25,325 bases of DNA from a virus. This document shows, one piece after another, positions 5,157 to 12,582 of the stretch. How positions within the stretch are numbered: position 1 is the stretch's first letter; every line of letters begins with the position of its first letter. The stretch covers positions 8,717 to 34,041 of the IMG/VR virus record IMGVR_UViG_3300000117_000100; one strand, 5' to 3'. The notes beneath the pieces were generated by a model. It was not told where the DNA came from, searched no databases, and saw only the letters and a list, made by a program, of their open reading frames with translations. Both the position numbers and the translations under genes were made by a program.

Positions 5157-5453
5157 ATGAGCATAGACGATGCAACCCCTGAAGAATGGAACAGGGCAAA
5201 AGCCAAAACTATAACTGGAAAACTTTATCATCCTGAAGATAATCATCATCCGGTTACTAAGCCCCAGCACTACAACAAAGGTGGAATAGAAGCTATTGAT
5301 TATATTAAACAACAGCTTGGCCCCGGCTTTGGAGACTATTGTGCTGGGAATGTTATGAAATACCTTCATAGATTTAAATACAAAAATGGAATAGAGGATC
5401 TGAAAAAAGCACAGGTCTATTTAAATTGGTTGATTGAGGATCAAACAAAGTGA
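5157..5453 (+). CDS. DUF3310 protein (SaV-like)
   Basis: The ATG at 5157 starts two bases after the preceding stop, with GAGG at about 5148. Residues 36-51 (KPQHYNKGGIEAIDYI), then YCAGNVMKYLHRFKYKNGIEDLKKAQVYLNWLI, match DUF3310 (PF11753). In this family the H-Y, C-x-x-x-N-x-x-K-Y and final helix are the conserved marks. The 98 residues are a usual length for the domain plus a short N-terminal arm. Family members sit next to nucleotide-metabolism and replication genes in many phages, and some are annotated as nucleotide kinases without firm proof. Here it opens the HD/MazG group and shares a GTGA junction with the HD gene. Confidence 0.88.
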   Translation: MSIDDATPEEWNRAKAKTITGKLYHPEDNHHPVTKPQHYNKGGIEAIDYIKQQLGPGFGDYCAGNVMKYLHRFKYKNGIEDLKKAQVYLNWLIEDQTK

Positions 5454-5938
5454 GGAAACTTCTTGAGCGTCTTAAACAAGATAACGAATTTTATTACTCT
5501 GATATTCATGGTCGCAGGCATTATGCAAATGTAATGGCGGCAGGCTTGGAGCTTGCTGACTACTTCAAACTTAATCCAAAACTCTTTAAGTACTTTGCGT
5601 ATCTCCATGATTCTTGTAGAAAAAATGAAGATCACGATCCGTTACACGGACAACGTGCGGCAGAATATATTGAGTCTGTGAAACACTTAATTGATTTATG
5701 TACGGCAGAGCGTTGGATGTTACAGTCTGCCTGTGCGATGCACACATCTGCAAAGCCTTGGGATGGTTACAAATATACACTGTTTGAGAAGTGTGCTTTT
5801 GATGCAGACCGCTCTGATATTGGGCGTATTTGTTTTGCTGTTGATCCAACATATTTATTTACTCGCAAAGGTAAGGAGCTTTTTGCAGATGAACAAGAAT
5901 ATTACAAACAAGATAGATGGGCGGGAGTATACGCCTGA
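5450..5938 (+). CDS. HD-domain phosphohydrolase
   Basis: The gene starts with GTG at 5450, overlapping the DUF3310 stop (GTGA). The 162-residue product shows the HD signature: His24 (HGRRHYANV), His53-Asp54 (YLHDSCR), His66 (LHGQRAA) and a late Asp at 118/120 (FDADRSD). These are the metal ligands of HD-superfamily phosphohydrolases. It is short for a dGTPase and closest in size to single-domain HD nucleotidases. Role inferred: hydrolysis of a nucleotide or cyclic nucleotide. Lying between DUF3310 and MazG-like genes, it fits dNTP-pool control. Removal of a host signalling nucleotide used in defence is an alternative. The next gene starts 50 nt before its end. Confidence 0.85.
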   Translation: MRKLLERLKQDNEFYYSDIHGRRHYANVMAAGLELADYFKLNPKLFKYFAYLHDSCRKNEDHDPLHGQRAAEYIESVKHLIDLCTAERWMLQSACAMHTSAKPWDGYKYTLFEKCAFDADRSDIGRICFAVDPTYLFTRKGKELFADEQEYYKQDRWAGVYA

Positions 5939-6224
5939 AGAAATCGAATACAGTTCTCGTATTCAAAAGAGTGCTACTCCTAAAGGAACATTAGATTGGT
6001 ATTTAAAATGGGTGGCAAGTGTATGGTTAATCGCCGCCATTTCTTTTCGTAGTACAGGTCTACCGGAGCTACAAATATATGATATGCTTTTAAGTTTCGC
6101 GGGTACTGTATTATGGGCTGTCGTTGGATTCATATGGAGGGATCGTGCAATCATTGTAATTAATACTATCGCGGCTGTCATGTTACTTGGCGGCTTACTT
6201 TCTCAAATAGTCGGTGGAGTCTAA
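5889..6224 (+). CDS. Three-helix membrane protein, 111 aa
   Basis: The start is the ATG at 5889, with AAGGAG at 5873-5878; earlier in-frame codons only mirror the HD gene. After a polar N-terminus (MNKNITNKIDGREYTPEEIE) come three predicted transmembrane helices at about residues 37-55, 64-83 and 86-108, with basic residues (WRDR) between the second and third. Similar small phage membrane proteins (LKWVAS... then VGFIWRDRA) are annotated as DUF6552-like, from memory and unverified. The function is unknown; a membrane effector encoded amid nucleotide genes is unusual. The 50-nt overlap with the HD gene suggests coupled translation. Confidence 0.75.
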   Translation: MNKNITNKIDGREYTPEEIEYSSRIQKSATPKGTLDWYLKWVASVWLIAAISFRSTGLPELQIYDMLLSFAGTVLWAVVGFIWRDRAIIVINTIAAVMLLGGLLSQIVGGV

Positions 6225-6225
6225 C

Positions 6226-6537
6226 ATGAACTTCGATCAATATCAAGAGCAAGCATCATCAACTGCGCTGTACAAAGATAAATTTTACCCCATTGCATCT
6301 CTGATGGTGGAGGCGGCTGAGTTATCTGATCTCTTCATCAAGCCGATGTTGCGGGGAGATGACCGTAAAGTAGAACGTCAAGATGTAATCTCAGAAGCCG
6401 GGGATGTGTTGTGGAATCTTGCCATGATCCTGAAAGATCACGGGGTTGACTTGTCTGAAGTAGCGGCGTATAATCTCACTAAACTTCAGAGTCGTGCTGA
6501 CCGTGGAGTAATTCAAGGATCTGGAGGTAATCGTTGA
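6226..6537 (+). CDS. MazG-like nucleotide pyrophosphohydrolase
   Basis: The start is the ATG at 6226, with GGTGGAG at 6213-6219; the GTG at 6214 lies inside that site. The 103-residue all-helical protein has the metal-binding pattern of the MazG/all-alpha NTP-PPase superfamily: E29-x-x-E32 (VEAAELSD) and E57-x-x-D60 (SEAGDVLWNLA). The conserved C-terminal pattern (AYNLTKLQSRADRGVIQGSG) is typical of phage MazG proteins. Reaction: NTP or dNTP to the monophosphate and pyrophosphate, in the cytoplasm. Known proposals for phage MazG are to degrade non-canonical nucleotides or to influence alarmone levels. It pairs with the HD hydrolase and the downstream RNR in shaping nucleotide pools. Confidence 0.9.
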   Translation: MNFDQYQEQASSTALYKDKFYPIASLMVEAAELSDLFIKPMLRGDDRKVERQDVISEAGDVLWNLAMILKDHGVDLSEVAAYNLTKLQSRADRGVIQGSGGNR

Positions 6538-6770
6538 AGATTATACAAGGTAACTTTAATAAAGATAAATCTAAATCTCTTAATGATAAAGTCTTAGAAG
6601 GTCTTACTAAACTTAAAGATCAATCTAATGATGAAGAGATTAGATATCCATTTATTTTAATTGTTGACACTGGAGAAGACTTAAAAGTTGTTTCAGATAT
6701 AGACATGGAAAAATTTAATTTGTTGTTGGACTTAGTAAAAATGACGGTGCTTACTGGCAATTATGATTAG
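6534..6770 (+). CDS. Hypothetical phage protein, 78 aa
   Basis: The gene starts with TTG at 6534, overlapping the MazG stop (TTGA), with GGAGG at 6523-6527; no in-frame ATG is available near the front. The 78-residue product begins MKIIQGNFNKDKSKSLNDK and ends DLVKMTVLTGNYD. It has alternating charged helices and a PFILIVDTGED strand-turn. No family is recognised. Confidence 0.62.
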   Translation: MKIIQGNFNKDKSKSLNDKVLEGLTKLKDQSNDEEIRYPFILIVDTGEDLKVVSDIDMEKFNLLLDLVKMTVLTGNYD

Positions 6771-6778
6771 GGGGAAAT

Positions 6779-6985
6779 GTGGAGGAAGAATTATTTAGTG
6801 TTGAAGATGCCTTGTGCAAGGCATTTGTTATGAGCTTAGGTGCGGGGATGCCCTCACCTCAAGCGATAAAGAATATGATTAGTTGGATTAATATTCAGGC
6901 TCGTAAAGAGCGGGAACAATTGACAACTGATTATGTGTACAGGTGCATTCCGCACTATATTACTTTTTTGTTTAATAAATCGTAG
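6779..6985 (+). CDS. Hypothetical phage protein, 68 aa
   Basis: The gene starts with GTG at 6779 after AGGGGGAA (6770-6777). The 68-residue product is helical, begins MEEELFSVEDALCKAFV and ends HYITFLFNKS. No membrane segment or known motif is seen. It lies in the gap between the nucleotide group and the SSB gene, with an ordinary 11-nt spacing before SSB. Confidence 0.6.
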   Translation: MEEELFSVEDALCKAFVMSLGAGMPSPQAIKNMISWINIQARKEREQLTTDYVYRCIPHYITFLFNKS

Positions 6986-6996
6986 GAGATTTAGTT

Positions 6997-7425
6997 ATGG
7001 CTCTTGTTGAAGGTGTTGCATATTGGGCATCCGTTACCACACCAAACACAACTTACACTCCGGTGTATACTGTGAATCTTGTGGTATCCGATGAGGTTGC
7101 AAATGATTTTAGATCTCGTGGCTTCACGGTAAAAGACATGGAAGAAGGCCCAGCACTTCTTATCAAGCGTAAAGTAAATGGACCCAACGGTATGGTGCGT
7201 CCAGCGCCAAAACTTTTGGATCAAAACAAACAGCCTCTGAGCGTTAGTGTCGGCAACGGCAGTAAGGTCAAGGTGCAGTACAAAGAGTGGGAGTCCACTT
7301 GGAACGGCACCCTGTACAAAGGCTTGGACTTTCAGGCAATGCAAGTTCTTGAGTTGGTGGAGTATGCCAGCCCAGACGGTGCGGAGTTTGATATTGTTGA
7401 CGGTGAAGATGGAGATGAACTTTAA
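6997..7425 (+). CDS. Single-stranded DNA-binding protein, gp2.5-like
   Basis: The ATG at 6997 has TAGGAGAT in front (6983-6990). The 142-residue product starts MALVEGVAYWASVTTPNTTY, is beta-rich, and ends in an acidic tail (FDIVDGEDGDEL). An OB-like beta core plus an acidic C-terminus is the layout of T7 gp2.5-type SSBs, where the tail contacts polymerase and helicase. The family is also common in marine podoviruses. Role: coats single-stranded DNA at the fork and coordinates the replisome. Its place one gene before primase-helicase and two before DNA polymerase supports this. Sequence similarity to gp2.5 itself is low, so the call rests on layout, tail and context. Confidence 0.72.
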   Translation: MALVEGVAYWASVTTPNTTYTPVYTVNLVVSDEVANDFRSRGFTVKDMEEGPALLIKRKVNGPNGMVRPAPKLLDQNKQPLSVSVGNGSKVKVQYKEWESTWNGTLYKGLDFQAMQVLELVEYASPDGAEFDIVDGEDGDEL

Positions 7426-7643
7426 TGTGGAGATACACACACGAGGATAAAGTCTACGATGTTGAAAAGATTTCTCCAGAAGGTCAGGCAACTTTCATGT
7501 TGCTCGCTGACGTTCAAAAGAGAATTGAAGATCTTGAAACAAACATGACCATTAACCAAGCGGCGGCAGTAGCACTGCATCAAAAGATGCAAGAGCTTCT
7601 TCTTGACGATGCAATCGTAGAGGACGATAACACGGAGGAATAA
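7425..7643 (+). CDS. Small coiled-coil protein, DUF6447-like
   Basis: The ATG at 7425 shares its A with the SSB stop (TAATG). The 72-residue product has a short strand region at the front (YTHEDKVYDVEKISPEGQ), a coiled-coil segment at about 24-60 (LADVQKRIEDLETNM) and an acidic end (DAIVEDDNTEE). From memory, the layout of K.YDV..IS.EGQ, a heptad helix and an acidic tail resembles the small DUF6447 family found near phage replication genes. The assignment is tentative. Its position between SSB and primase-helicase suggests an accessory replication protein. Confidence 0.65.
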   Translation: MWRYTHEDKVYDVEKISPEGQATFMLLADVQKRIEDLETNMTINQAAAVALHQKMQELLLDDAIVEDDNTEE

Positions 7644-7645
7644 GC

Positions 7646-9301
7646 ATGGGCGACTTTGTGGCCTATCAAAAACCTTGTCCAAATTGCGGGGGCAGTGATC
7701 CTGTCTCCGTAAATTCAAACGGTTCTGCAAAGTGTTTTAGTTGTGGAACCTTTTTCAAAGACTACGAATCTGCAATGGGAGGCAACGTGGCAGACTTCAA
7801 TAGCTTCAAAAGATCCAATGATAATACTCCCTTCACCAACAGCGTTTATCACGCACTCACCGACAGATCCATTTCTCTTGAAACTGCAAAGAAATTTGGT
7901 GTTCGTTCAGTCAAAGACGAGCAGGGTAATATTATTCAGCACCACTACCCTGCATACATTAACAATGAAGAAGTTGCTACGAAGGTTCGTAATGCAGACA
8001 AAACATTTACTTGGTCAGGCTCACCCAAAGGAACTGGCCTCTTTGGTCAGCAAGTGGCGCAGGCGGGTGGCAAATACATTACGGTCACTGAAGGTGAGTG
8101 TGATGCTATGGCGGCATACGAACTTCTGGGGAGTAAATGGCCGGTTGTATCTGTTAAGAATGGAGCGCAGGGCGCGGCAAGGGACGTTCAAGAAAACCTT
8201 GAGTTCCTTGAATCGTTTGATACGGTGGTTATTTCTTTCGACAACGACAAGCCCGGAAGAGAAGCCGCAAAGAAAGTGGCGCGTATCCTCAAGCCGGGGA
8301 AGGCTAAGATACTTACGCTCCCTACTGAGTTCAAAGACCCTAATGAAATGCTCAAGCTGGGCCACCACAAAGCTTACGTCACTGCGTGGTGGGCTTCAAA
8401 ACTTTACACGCCGTCTGGTATTTTAAACGTCAGTGAAGAACGTGAGAACTACAAGAAACGTGAGCGTAAAGAATCTATTCCATATCCTTGGGGTGGACTC
8501 AATGTAAAGCTTGACGGCTTGCGACAAGGAGAGTTGATTACTTTAACGGGCGGCACAGGCTTGGGTAAATCTAGTGTTACTCGTGAGCTTGAACACTGGC
8601 TCATCACCAATACCAACGACAAAGTAGGGGTCATTGCTCTTGAAGAGGATTGGCGTAGAACTGTTGATGGTATATTATCTATCGAAGCCAATGCCCGTTT
8701 ACATATTGATAGTGTTCGGGCTGAGTTCAGCGAAGAAGAGATCGACAACTTTTTCAATGTACTTTACGATGGCGAGAATAAAAACCGCGTCTTTGTTCAT
8801 GCCCATCTTGGGATGAACGATGTTGATAGTGTGTTTTCTAAACTGCGTTTCATGGCAATGGGCCTTGAGTGTAAGTGGATAGTTTTTGACCACTTGCATA
8901 TGCTCCTGTCGATGACAACGGATGGTGACGAACGCCGCAATATTGATTCAATTATGCACAACTTCAGAACGCTAGTTGAAGAGACAGGCGTAGGTCTAAT
9001 ACTTGTGTCACACCTTAGAAGGATTGATGGTAATCGTGGTCACGAGAATGGTATTGAGACAGGACTCAACCATCTACGTGGCTCACAAAGTATCGCTCAG
9101 TTGTCAGACTGCGTGATATCTTTGGAGCGTAATCAGCAATCAGAAGATCCGGTGGAGGCCAGTACCACACGAGTCCGTGTACTTAAATCTAGATACACTG
9201 GTGATGTAGGTCTAGCCACGCACTTGTTTTACGACAAGGATAGTGGTAGGCTCAGTGAAATAGCTATGGAAGTAGAAGAACAAGATGAGATTGAGTTATG
9301 A
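7646..9301 (+). CDS. Bifunctional primase-helicase, T7 gp4-like
   Basis: This 551-residue protein has the whole T7 gp4 domain order. A Cys4 zinc finger (C11, C14, C30, C33) reads the priming site. A Toprim-type primase core has E149-G150 (VTEGECDA) and D199-x-D201 (SFDNDKPG). A DnaB-type RecA helicase core has Walker A TGGTGLGKS (301-309), Walker B Asp415 (WIVFDHLHML), the H456 motif (VSHLRR) and a late LRGSQ segment (477-481). Roles: 5'-3' unwinding of the fork and synthesis of RNA primers. The length is close to the 566 residues of T7 gp4. It starts at the ATG at 7646, two bases after the previous stop, and ends in an ATGA overlap with the DNA polymerase. All catalytic residues are present. 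Confidence 0.96.
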   Translation: MGDFVAYQKPCPNCGGSDPVSVNSNGSAKCFSCGTFFKDYESAMGGNVADFNSFKRSNDNTPFTNSVYHALTDRSISLETAKKFGVRSVKDEQGNIIQHHYPAYINNEEVATKVRNADKTFTWSGSPKGTGLFGQQVAQAGGKYITVTEGECDAMAAYELLGSKWPVVSVKNGAQGAARDVQENLEFLESFDTVVISFDNDKPGREAAKKVARILKPGKAKILTLPTEFKDPNEMLKLGHHKAYVTAWWASKLYTPSGILNVSEERENYKKRERKESIPYPWGGLNVKLDGLRQGELITLTGGTGLGKSSVTRELEHWLITNTNDKVGVIALEEDWRRTVDGILSIEANARLHIDSVRAEFSEEEIDNFFNVLYDGENKNRVFVHAHLGMNDVDSVFSKLRFMAMGLECKWIVFDHLHMLLSMTTDGDERRNIDSIMHNFRTLVEETGVGLILVSHLRRIDGNRGHENGIETGLNHLRGSQSIAQLSDCVISLERNQQSEDPVEASTTRVRVLKSRYTGDVGLATHLFYDKDSGRLSEIAMEVEEQDEIEL

Positions 9302-11052
9302 AAAGCATTGTCTTTGACATTGAAGCAGACAGTTTAGAACCGACAAAGATCTGGTGTATTGCCGCAGTTGATCCTGACTCTGGCGAAACCAAAACCTTTG
9401 GCCCTACAGAAATTGTTCAGGGCTTGGCCCACCTATCGTCTGCCGATAAACTGATCGGTCATAATATTATTGGGTATGATCTACCAGCAATCAAAAAGAT
9501 TCACAACATAGATCTGACAGAGAACTGTGCAATTGTAGATACGCTTGTACTATCTCGCCTGTTCAACCCAACACGAGAGGGCGGTCATAGTCTTGAGTCT
9601 TGGGGGTATCGTATTGGCCTACAGAAAATAGACCATACAGAGTTCGGAGAATACTCTCCAGAAATGTTGAACTACTGCCGTAACGATGCGGTCTTGAACG
9701 CCAAGATGTTTAACAATCTTAAGTCAGAGTCTCGTGGCTTCAGCCGCCAGTCAGTTGTACTTGAACACGAGACACTAAAAATTATTGCAGATCAAAGAGA
9801 GCGTGGTTTTCTTCTAGACATAAAGGCCGCGACATTACTTGTCGCTGAACTAACTGATCGCCTCAAGGAAGTAGAACGCGAGGTGCAGAAGACATTTAGG
9901 CCAAAACAACTCAAGACCGTTCTGCTACCTCAGTTTACAAAGACAGGTGCGCTATCTAAAATGGGTCTTATTGAAGGCTCAGAAAAGAAAAGCCGCTTGA
10001 CTCAAGAAGAGTTTGAAGAGATTGCTACCAAGCGTAAGGCTGTACGCATTGAAGAAGTCCCTTTCAATCTTGGCTCACGTAAGCAGATTGGTGAGTATCT
10101 AATTGACTTTGGGTGGAAGCCTAAGCGTTTCACACCTACAGGACAGCCAATAGTAGATGAGTCTACGCTTAGTAAGATCACTGATATACCTGAAGCCATA
10201 CTCATCGCAGAATATCTTTTACTTCAAAAGCGTATTGCTCAAGTAACTTCATGGCTCAAAGAGACGCACGATGATGATCGTGTTCGTGGCTTTGTCAATC
10301 CAAACGGAACTATTACAGGCCGTATGACACACAACAGTCCCAACATGGCACAGGTTCCTAGTGTTTCTGCACCTTATGGCAAAGAGTGTCGAGCCTGTTG
10401 GACTGTAGAAGAGGGCTATAAGCTAATTGGTATTGATGCCAGTGGTCTTGAGTTAAGAATGCTTGCACATTATATGAAGGATGAGGATTTCAAAAATGAA
10501 ATACTGCACGGAGACATACACTCAACTAACCAACGACTTGCAGGGCTTGAATCAAGAAATCAGGCAAAAACATTTATCTATGCACTCTTATACGGAGCAG
10601 GAGATGAAAAACTTGGCAGTGTGGTTGGAGGAAACAAGCGTGATGGTGCGAAACTTAGAAAGCGTTTCTTCGATAATCTCCCTGCATTTAAACATCTTAA
10701 AGACGCAGTTGGACGAGCGGCTTCAAAAGGTTTCTTAAAGGGCCTTGATGGGCGCAAGCTTTATATCCGATCTGAACACGCCGCATTGAACACACTGCTT
10801 CAGAGTGCCGGGGCTATCGTTATGAAGCAGGCTATGATAAACTTAAATCAAGCAATCAAACTCAATACACTGGACGCACACTTTGTCTGCAACGTGCATG
10901 ATGAATGGCAGATAGAAGCTTTGGAAAAACAATCTGATTGTGTCGGTCAGCTAGGAGTAGAAGCTATTCGTAAAGCGGGGGAAGAGCTAGAGCTTTTCTG
11001 TAATCTTGACGGCGAGTACAAGATAGGAGATAACTGGAGTGACACCCACTAA
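9298..11052 (+). CDS. Family A DNA polymerase with 3'-5' exonuclease, T7 gp5-like
   Basis: The 584-residue replicative polymerase has an active proofreading domain: Asp7/Glu9 (FDIEAD), Asn56 and Asp61 (GHNIIGYDLP), and Tyr126/Asp130 (YCRND). The polymerase motifs are all present. Motif A is Asp380 to Arg387 (DASGLELR, the T7 form). Motif B is Arg420, Lys424, Tyr428, Tyr432-Gly433. Motif C is HDE (534-536). NPNGTITGRMTHNSPN and HAALNTLLQSAGA are strongly T7-like. It is shorter than T7 gp5 (704). The stretch that in T7 carries the thioredoxin-binding loop is replaced by a diverged, shorter insert at about 200-256. Tyr428 is at the E. coli Phe762 position. It begins by ATGA overlap with primase-helicase. 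Confidence 0.96.
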   Translation: MKSIVFDIEADSLEPTKIWCIAAVDPDSGETKTFGPTEIVQGLAHLSSADKLIGHNIIGYDLPAIKKIHNIDLTENCAIVDTLVLSRLFNPTREGGHSLESWGYRIGLQKIDHTEFGEYSPEMLNYCRNDAVLNAKMFNNLKSESRGFSRQSVVLEHETLKIIADQRERGFLLDIKAATLLVAELTDRLKEVEREVQKTFRPKQLKTVLLPQFTKTGALSKMGLIEGSEKKSRLTQEEFEEIATKRKAVRIEEVPFNLGSRKQIGEYLIDFGWKPKRFTPTGQPIVDESTLSKITDIPEAILIAEYLLLQKRIAQVTSWLKETHDDDRVRGFVNPNGTITGRMTHNSPNMAQVPSVSAPYGKECRACWTVEEGYKLIGIDASGLELRMLAHYMKDEDFKNEILHGDIHSTNQRLAGLESRNQAKTFIYALLYGAGDEKLGSVVGGNKRDGAKLRKRFFDNLPAFKHLKDAVGRAASKGFLKGLDGRKLYIRSEHAALNTLLQSAGAIVMKQAMINLNQAIKLNTLDAHFVCNVHDEWQIEALEKQSDCVGQLGVEAIRKAGEELELFCNLDGEYKIGDNWSDTH

Positions 11053-11326
11053 TCACGATCCTAGTCGCATAGGTGACTTAGCAGAACATTACGCCATTAC
11101 ATGGTTATGGGACAACGGCTATCATGTATTTAAAAACTGTGGCTGTACAGGGCCAGTTGATATTGTGGCACTAGACCCAGAAGGTAATATCACTTTGATA
11201 GATGTTAAGTCCTACAAAGATGGTAGATTGTCTGCCAAGACGCCTCTGCAAAAAACTCTTGGTGTGCAGTACCTTCATTACAATTCACTTACACGCAAGT
11301 GTCGATTCGTAAGGCATAGAAAATGA
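11039..11326 (+). CDS. PD-(D/E)XK nuclease, Holliday-resolvase-like
   Basis: The gene starts with GTG at 11039, inside the end of the polymerase gene, after GGAG/CTGGA. The 95-residue protein has the compact PD-(D/E)XK core: Glu16 (IGDLAEHYA), Asp41 (GPVDIVAL) and Asp55-x-Lys57 (LIDVKS). These are the usual catalytic residues of archaeal-type Hjc and other small restriction-fold nucleases. The expected activity is metal-dependent cutting of branched or foreign DNA. Its place next to polymerase and before another nuclease suggests recombination or genome processing. It could also be a repair or host-DNA degradation enzyme. The end overlaps the next gene by ATGA. Confidence 0.8.
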   Translation: MTPTNHDPSRIGDLAEHYAITWLWDNGYHVFKNCGCTGPVDIVALDPEGNITLIDVKSYKDGRLSAKTPLQKTLGVQYLHYNSLTRKCRFVRHRK

Positions 11327-12195
11327 AACTTGACACATTAGTTGACGATATTTATGGACAGCTTAGTAAGTTGTCTGAAGGACAACAATTTAATTTATCA
11401 GATGCAGATCTAGACTTTACTGTAGATCGTATCAAAGATTCCCTTCGGGCTTGGGCTAGGCCCTCTAAAAGAAACTCAGAGTTTACTCTGCGTATGTCTA
11501 ATGTTGGTCGGCCTGCCCGTCAACTTTGGTATGAGCAAAATTTACCAGTTGAAACTTCAGCGCCCTCCCCATCATTACAAATTAAATTTCTTTATGGTCA
11601 CATCTTAGAAGAGATTCTTCTTATGCTTGTCCGTGCCTCTGGTCACGAGGTAACTGACGAACAGAAAGAAGTAACAGTCAAAGGCGTGAAGGGACATATT
11701 GATTGCAAGATTGATGGTGAAGTAGTTGATATTAAAACCGCATCTAAGTTCTCGTTTAACAAGTTCCGCGAGGGACGGTTACGAGAAGATGATCCTTTCG
11801 GATATATGTCACAGCTTGCAGGCTACGAGGAGGCTGAGAAGTCCTCTGAGGGCGGCTTTCTTGTAATCAATAAGGAGAGTGGCGAGTTGTGTTTGTATCG
11901 CCCAGAAGAGCTTGACAAGCCTAGTATCAACTCTCAGATACAGGGCGTAAAGAAAGCCCTAAAATTGGCTACTCCCCCGCCACGTTGCTATGAGTCTGTG
12001 CCTGAAGGAAAGAAAGGTAACATGAAAATTCACCGCAACTGTAACTACTGTCCGTACAAGTTTGATTGCTACAAAGATGCAAATAACGGGACAGGTCTAA
12101 GAGTTTTTAAATATGCAACCGGCTCTGTCTATTTGAGCCACGTAGAAGTTGCACCAAGGGTGGAGGAAATTCATAATGAATCGACGCCTTTCTAA
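11323..12195 (+). CDS. Cas4/RecB-like PD-(D/E)XK exonuclease
   Basis: The 290-residue protein has the RecB/Cas4-type nuclease order: His93 (YGHILEEIL), Asp127 (GHIDCKIDG), Asp136-x-Lys138 (VVDIKTAS) and a Tyr/Gln motif (YMSQLAGY, Gln164). A C-terminal cysteine group follows (C240, C243, C249 in CNYCPYKFDC, plus C222). Cas4 and AddB-type enzymes hold an iron-sulfur cluster with one N-terminal and three C-terminal Cys. The N-terminal position here (GRPARQLWYE) has no Cys, so either C222 is the fourth ligand or the cluster differs. Predicted role: exonuclease in recombination or host-DNA breakdown. It lies in a run of nuclease genes, coupled at both ends. Confidence 0.85.
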   Translation: MKLDTLVDDIYGQLSKLSEGQQFNLSDADLDFTVDRIKDSLRAWARPSKRNSEFTLRMSNVGRPARQLWYEQNLPVETSAPSPSLQIKFLYGHILEEILLMLVRASGHEVTDEQKEVTVKGVKGHIDCKIDGEVVDIKTASKFSFNKFREGRLREDDPFGYMSQLAGYEEAEKSSEGGFLVINKESGELCLYRPEELDKPSINSQIQGVKKALKLATPPPRCYESVPEGKKGNMKIHRNCNYCPYKFDCYKDANNGTGLRVFKYATGSVYLSHVEVAPRVEEIHNESTPF

Positions 12196-12445
12196 AAAAA
12201 TAAATCAAAAATCAATTGACATATTCCTTGAGTGGTTGAGTAGTGTAGTATCAGAAGAGCAGGCGGCTCAGTTTGTACGAAAAAACTATAAAGAATATAT
12301 ACCTGATAACGCGTATTACTATGTGCAGGGTTCGCACAGAAATTCTTTATTTACTCCCCGCTGGATCAAAAGAAATTTAAAAAGAAAACTCAGGCAGAAG
12401 CCATCTAAAATGCTAGACAGTTATTGTATGGCTGATTTAAAATGA
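12176..12445 (+). CDS. Hypothetical basic protein, 89 aa
   Basis: The start is the ATG at 12176, with GGTGGAGG at 12160-12167. The TTG at 12149 is in frame but precedes that site. The product (MNRRLSKKINQKSIDIFLEWL onward) is helical at the front and very basic in the second half (WIKRNLKRKLRQKPSK). From memory, similar short proteins occur in related phages without a function. It overlaps the exonuclease end by 20 nt and the next gene by ATGA. DNA or RNA binding is a guess from charge. Confidence 0.68.
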   Translation: MNRRLSKKINQKSIDIFLEWLSSVVSEEQAAQFVRKNYKEYIPDNAYYYVQGSHRNSLFTPRWIKRNLKRKLRQKPSKMLDSYCMADLK

Positions 12446-12582
12446 AAGGCTTGACGCTGGAAAGGCTAATATTTTTTTGCGCCAAACAGTTAGCAGAAGA
12501 AGAAACAATAGATGATGATCTTTTACTTGAGTTATATGCTATATTAAAAATTCACTTTGAAGGAATACCTACAGTACATTGA
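12442..12582 (+). CDS. Hypothetical mini-protein, 46 aa
   Basis: An ATG at 12442, overlapping the previous stop (ATGA), starts a 46-codon frame, MKGLTLERLIFFCAKQLAE onward, ending HFEGIPTVH. It is an acidic, amphipathic two-helix peptide (LIFFCAKQLAEEE and LLLELYAILKIHF). It is supported mainly by perfect junctions on both sides (ATGA before, TTGA after) in an otherwise gapless operon. No family is recognised. Confidence 0.55.
   Translation: MKGLTLERLIFFCAKQLAEEETIDDDLLLELYAILKIHFEGIPTVH

Noticed and set aside
5034-5369. - strand ORF opposite the 4927 and DUF3310 genes
   Set aside because: It is antisense to two better-supported genes and has no ribosome site or recognisable domain.
10481-10738. 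85-codon alternative-frame ORF inside the DNA polymerase gene
   Set aside because: It overlaps the conserved polymerase motif B and flanking palm/fingers region in frame 1 and has no ribosome site.
12217-12250. Sigma70-like promoter starting with TTGACA at 12217
   Set aside because: It lies inside a coding gene, and no good -10 box is found at proper spacing.
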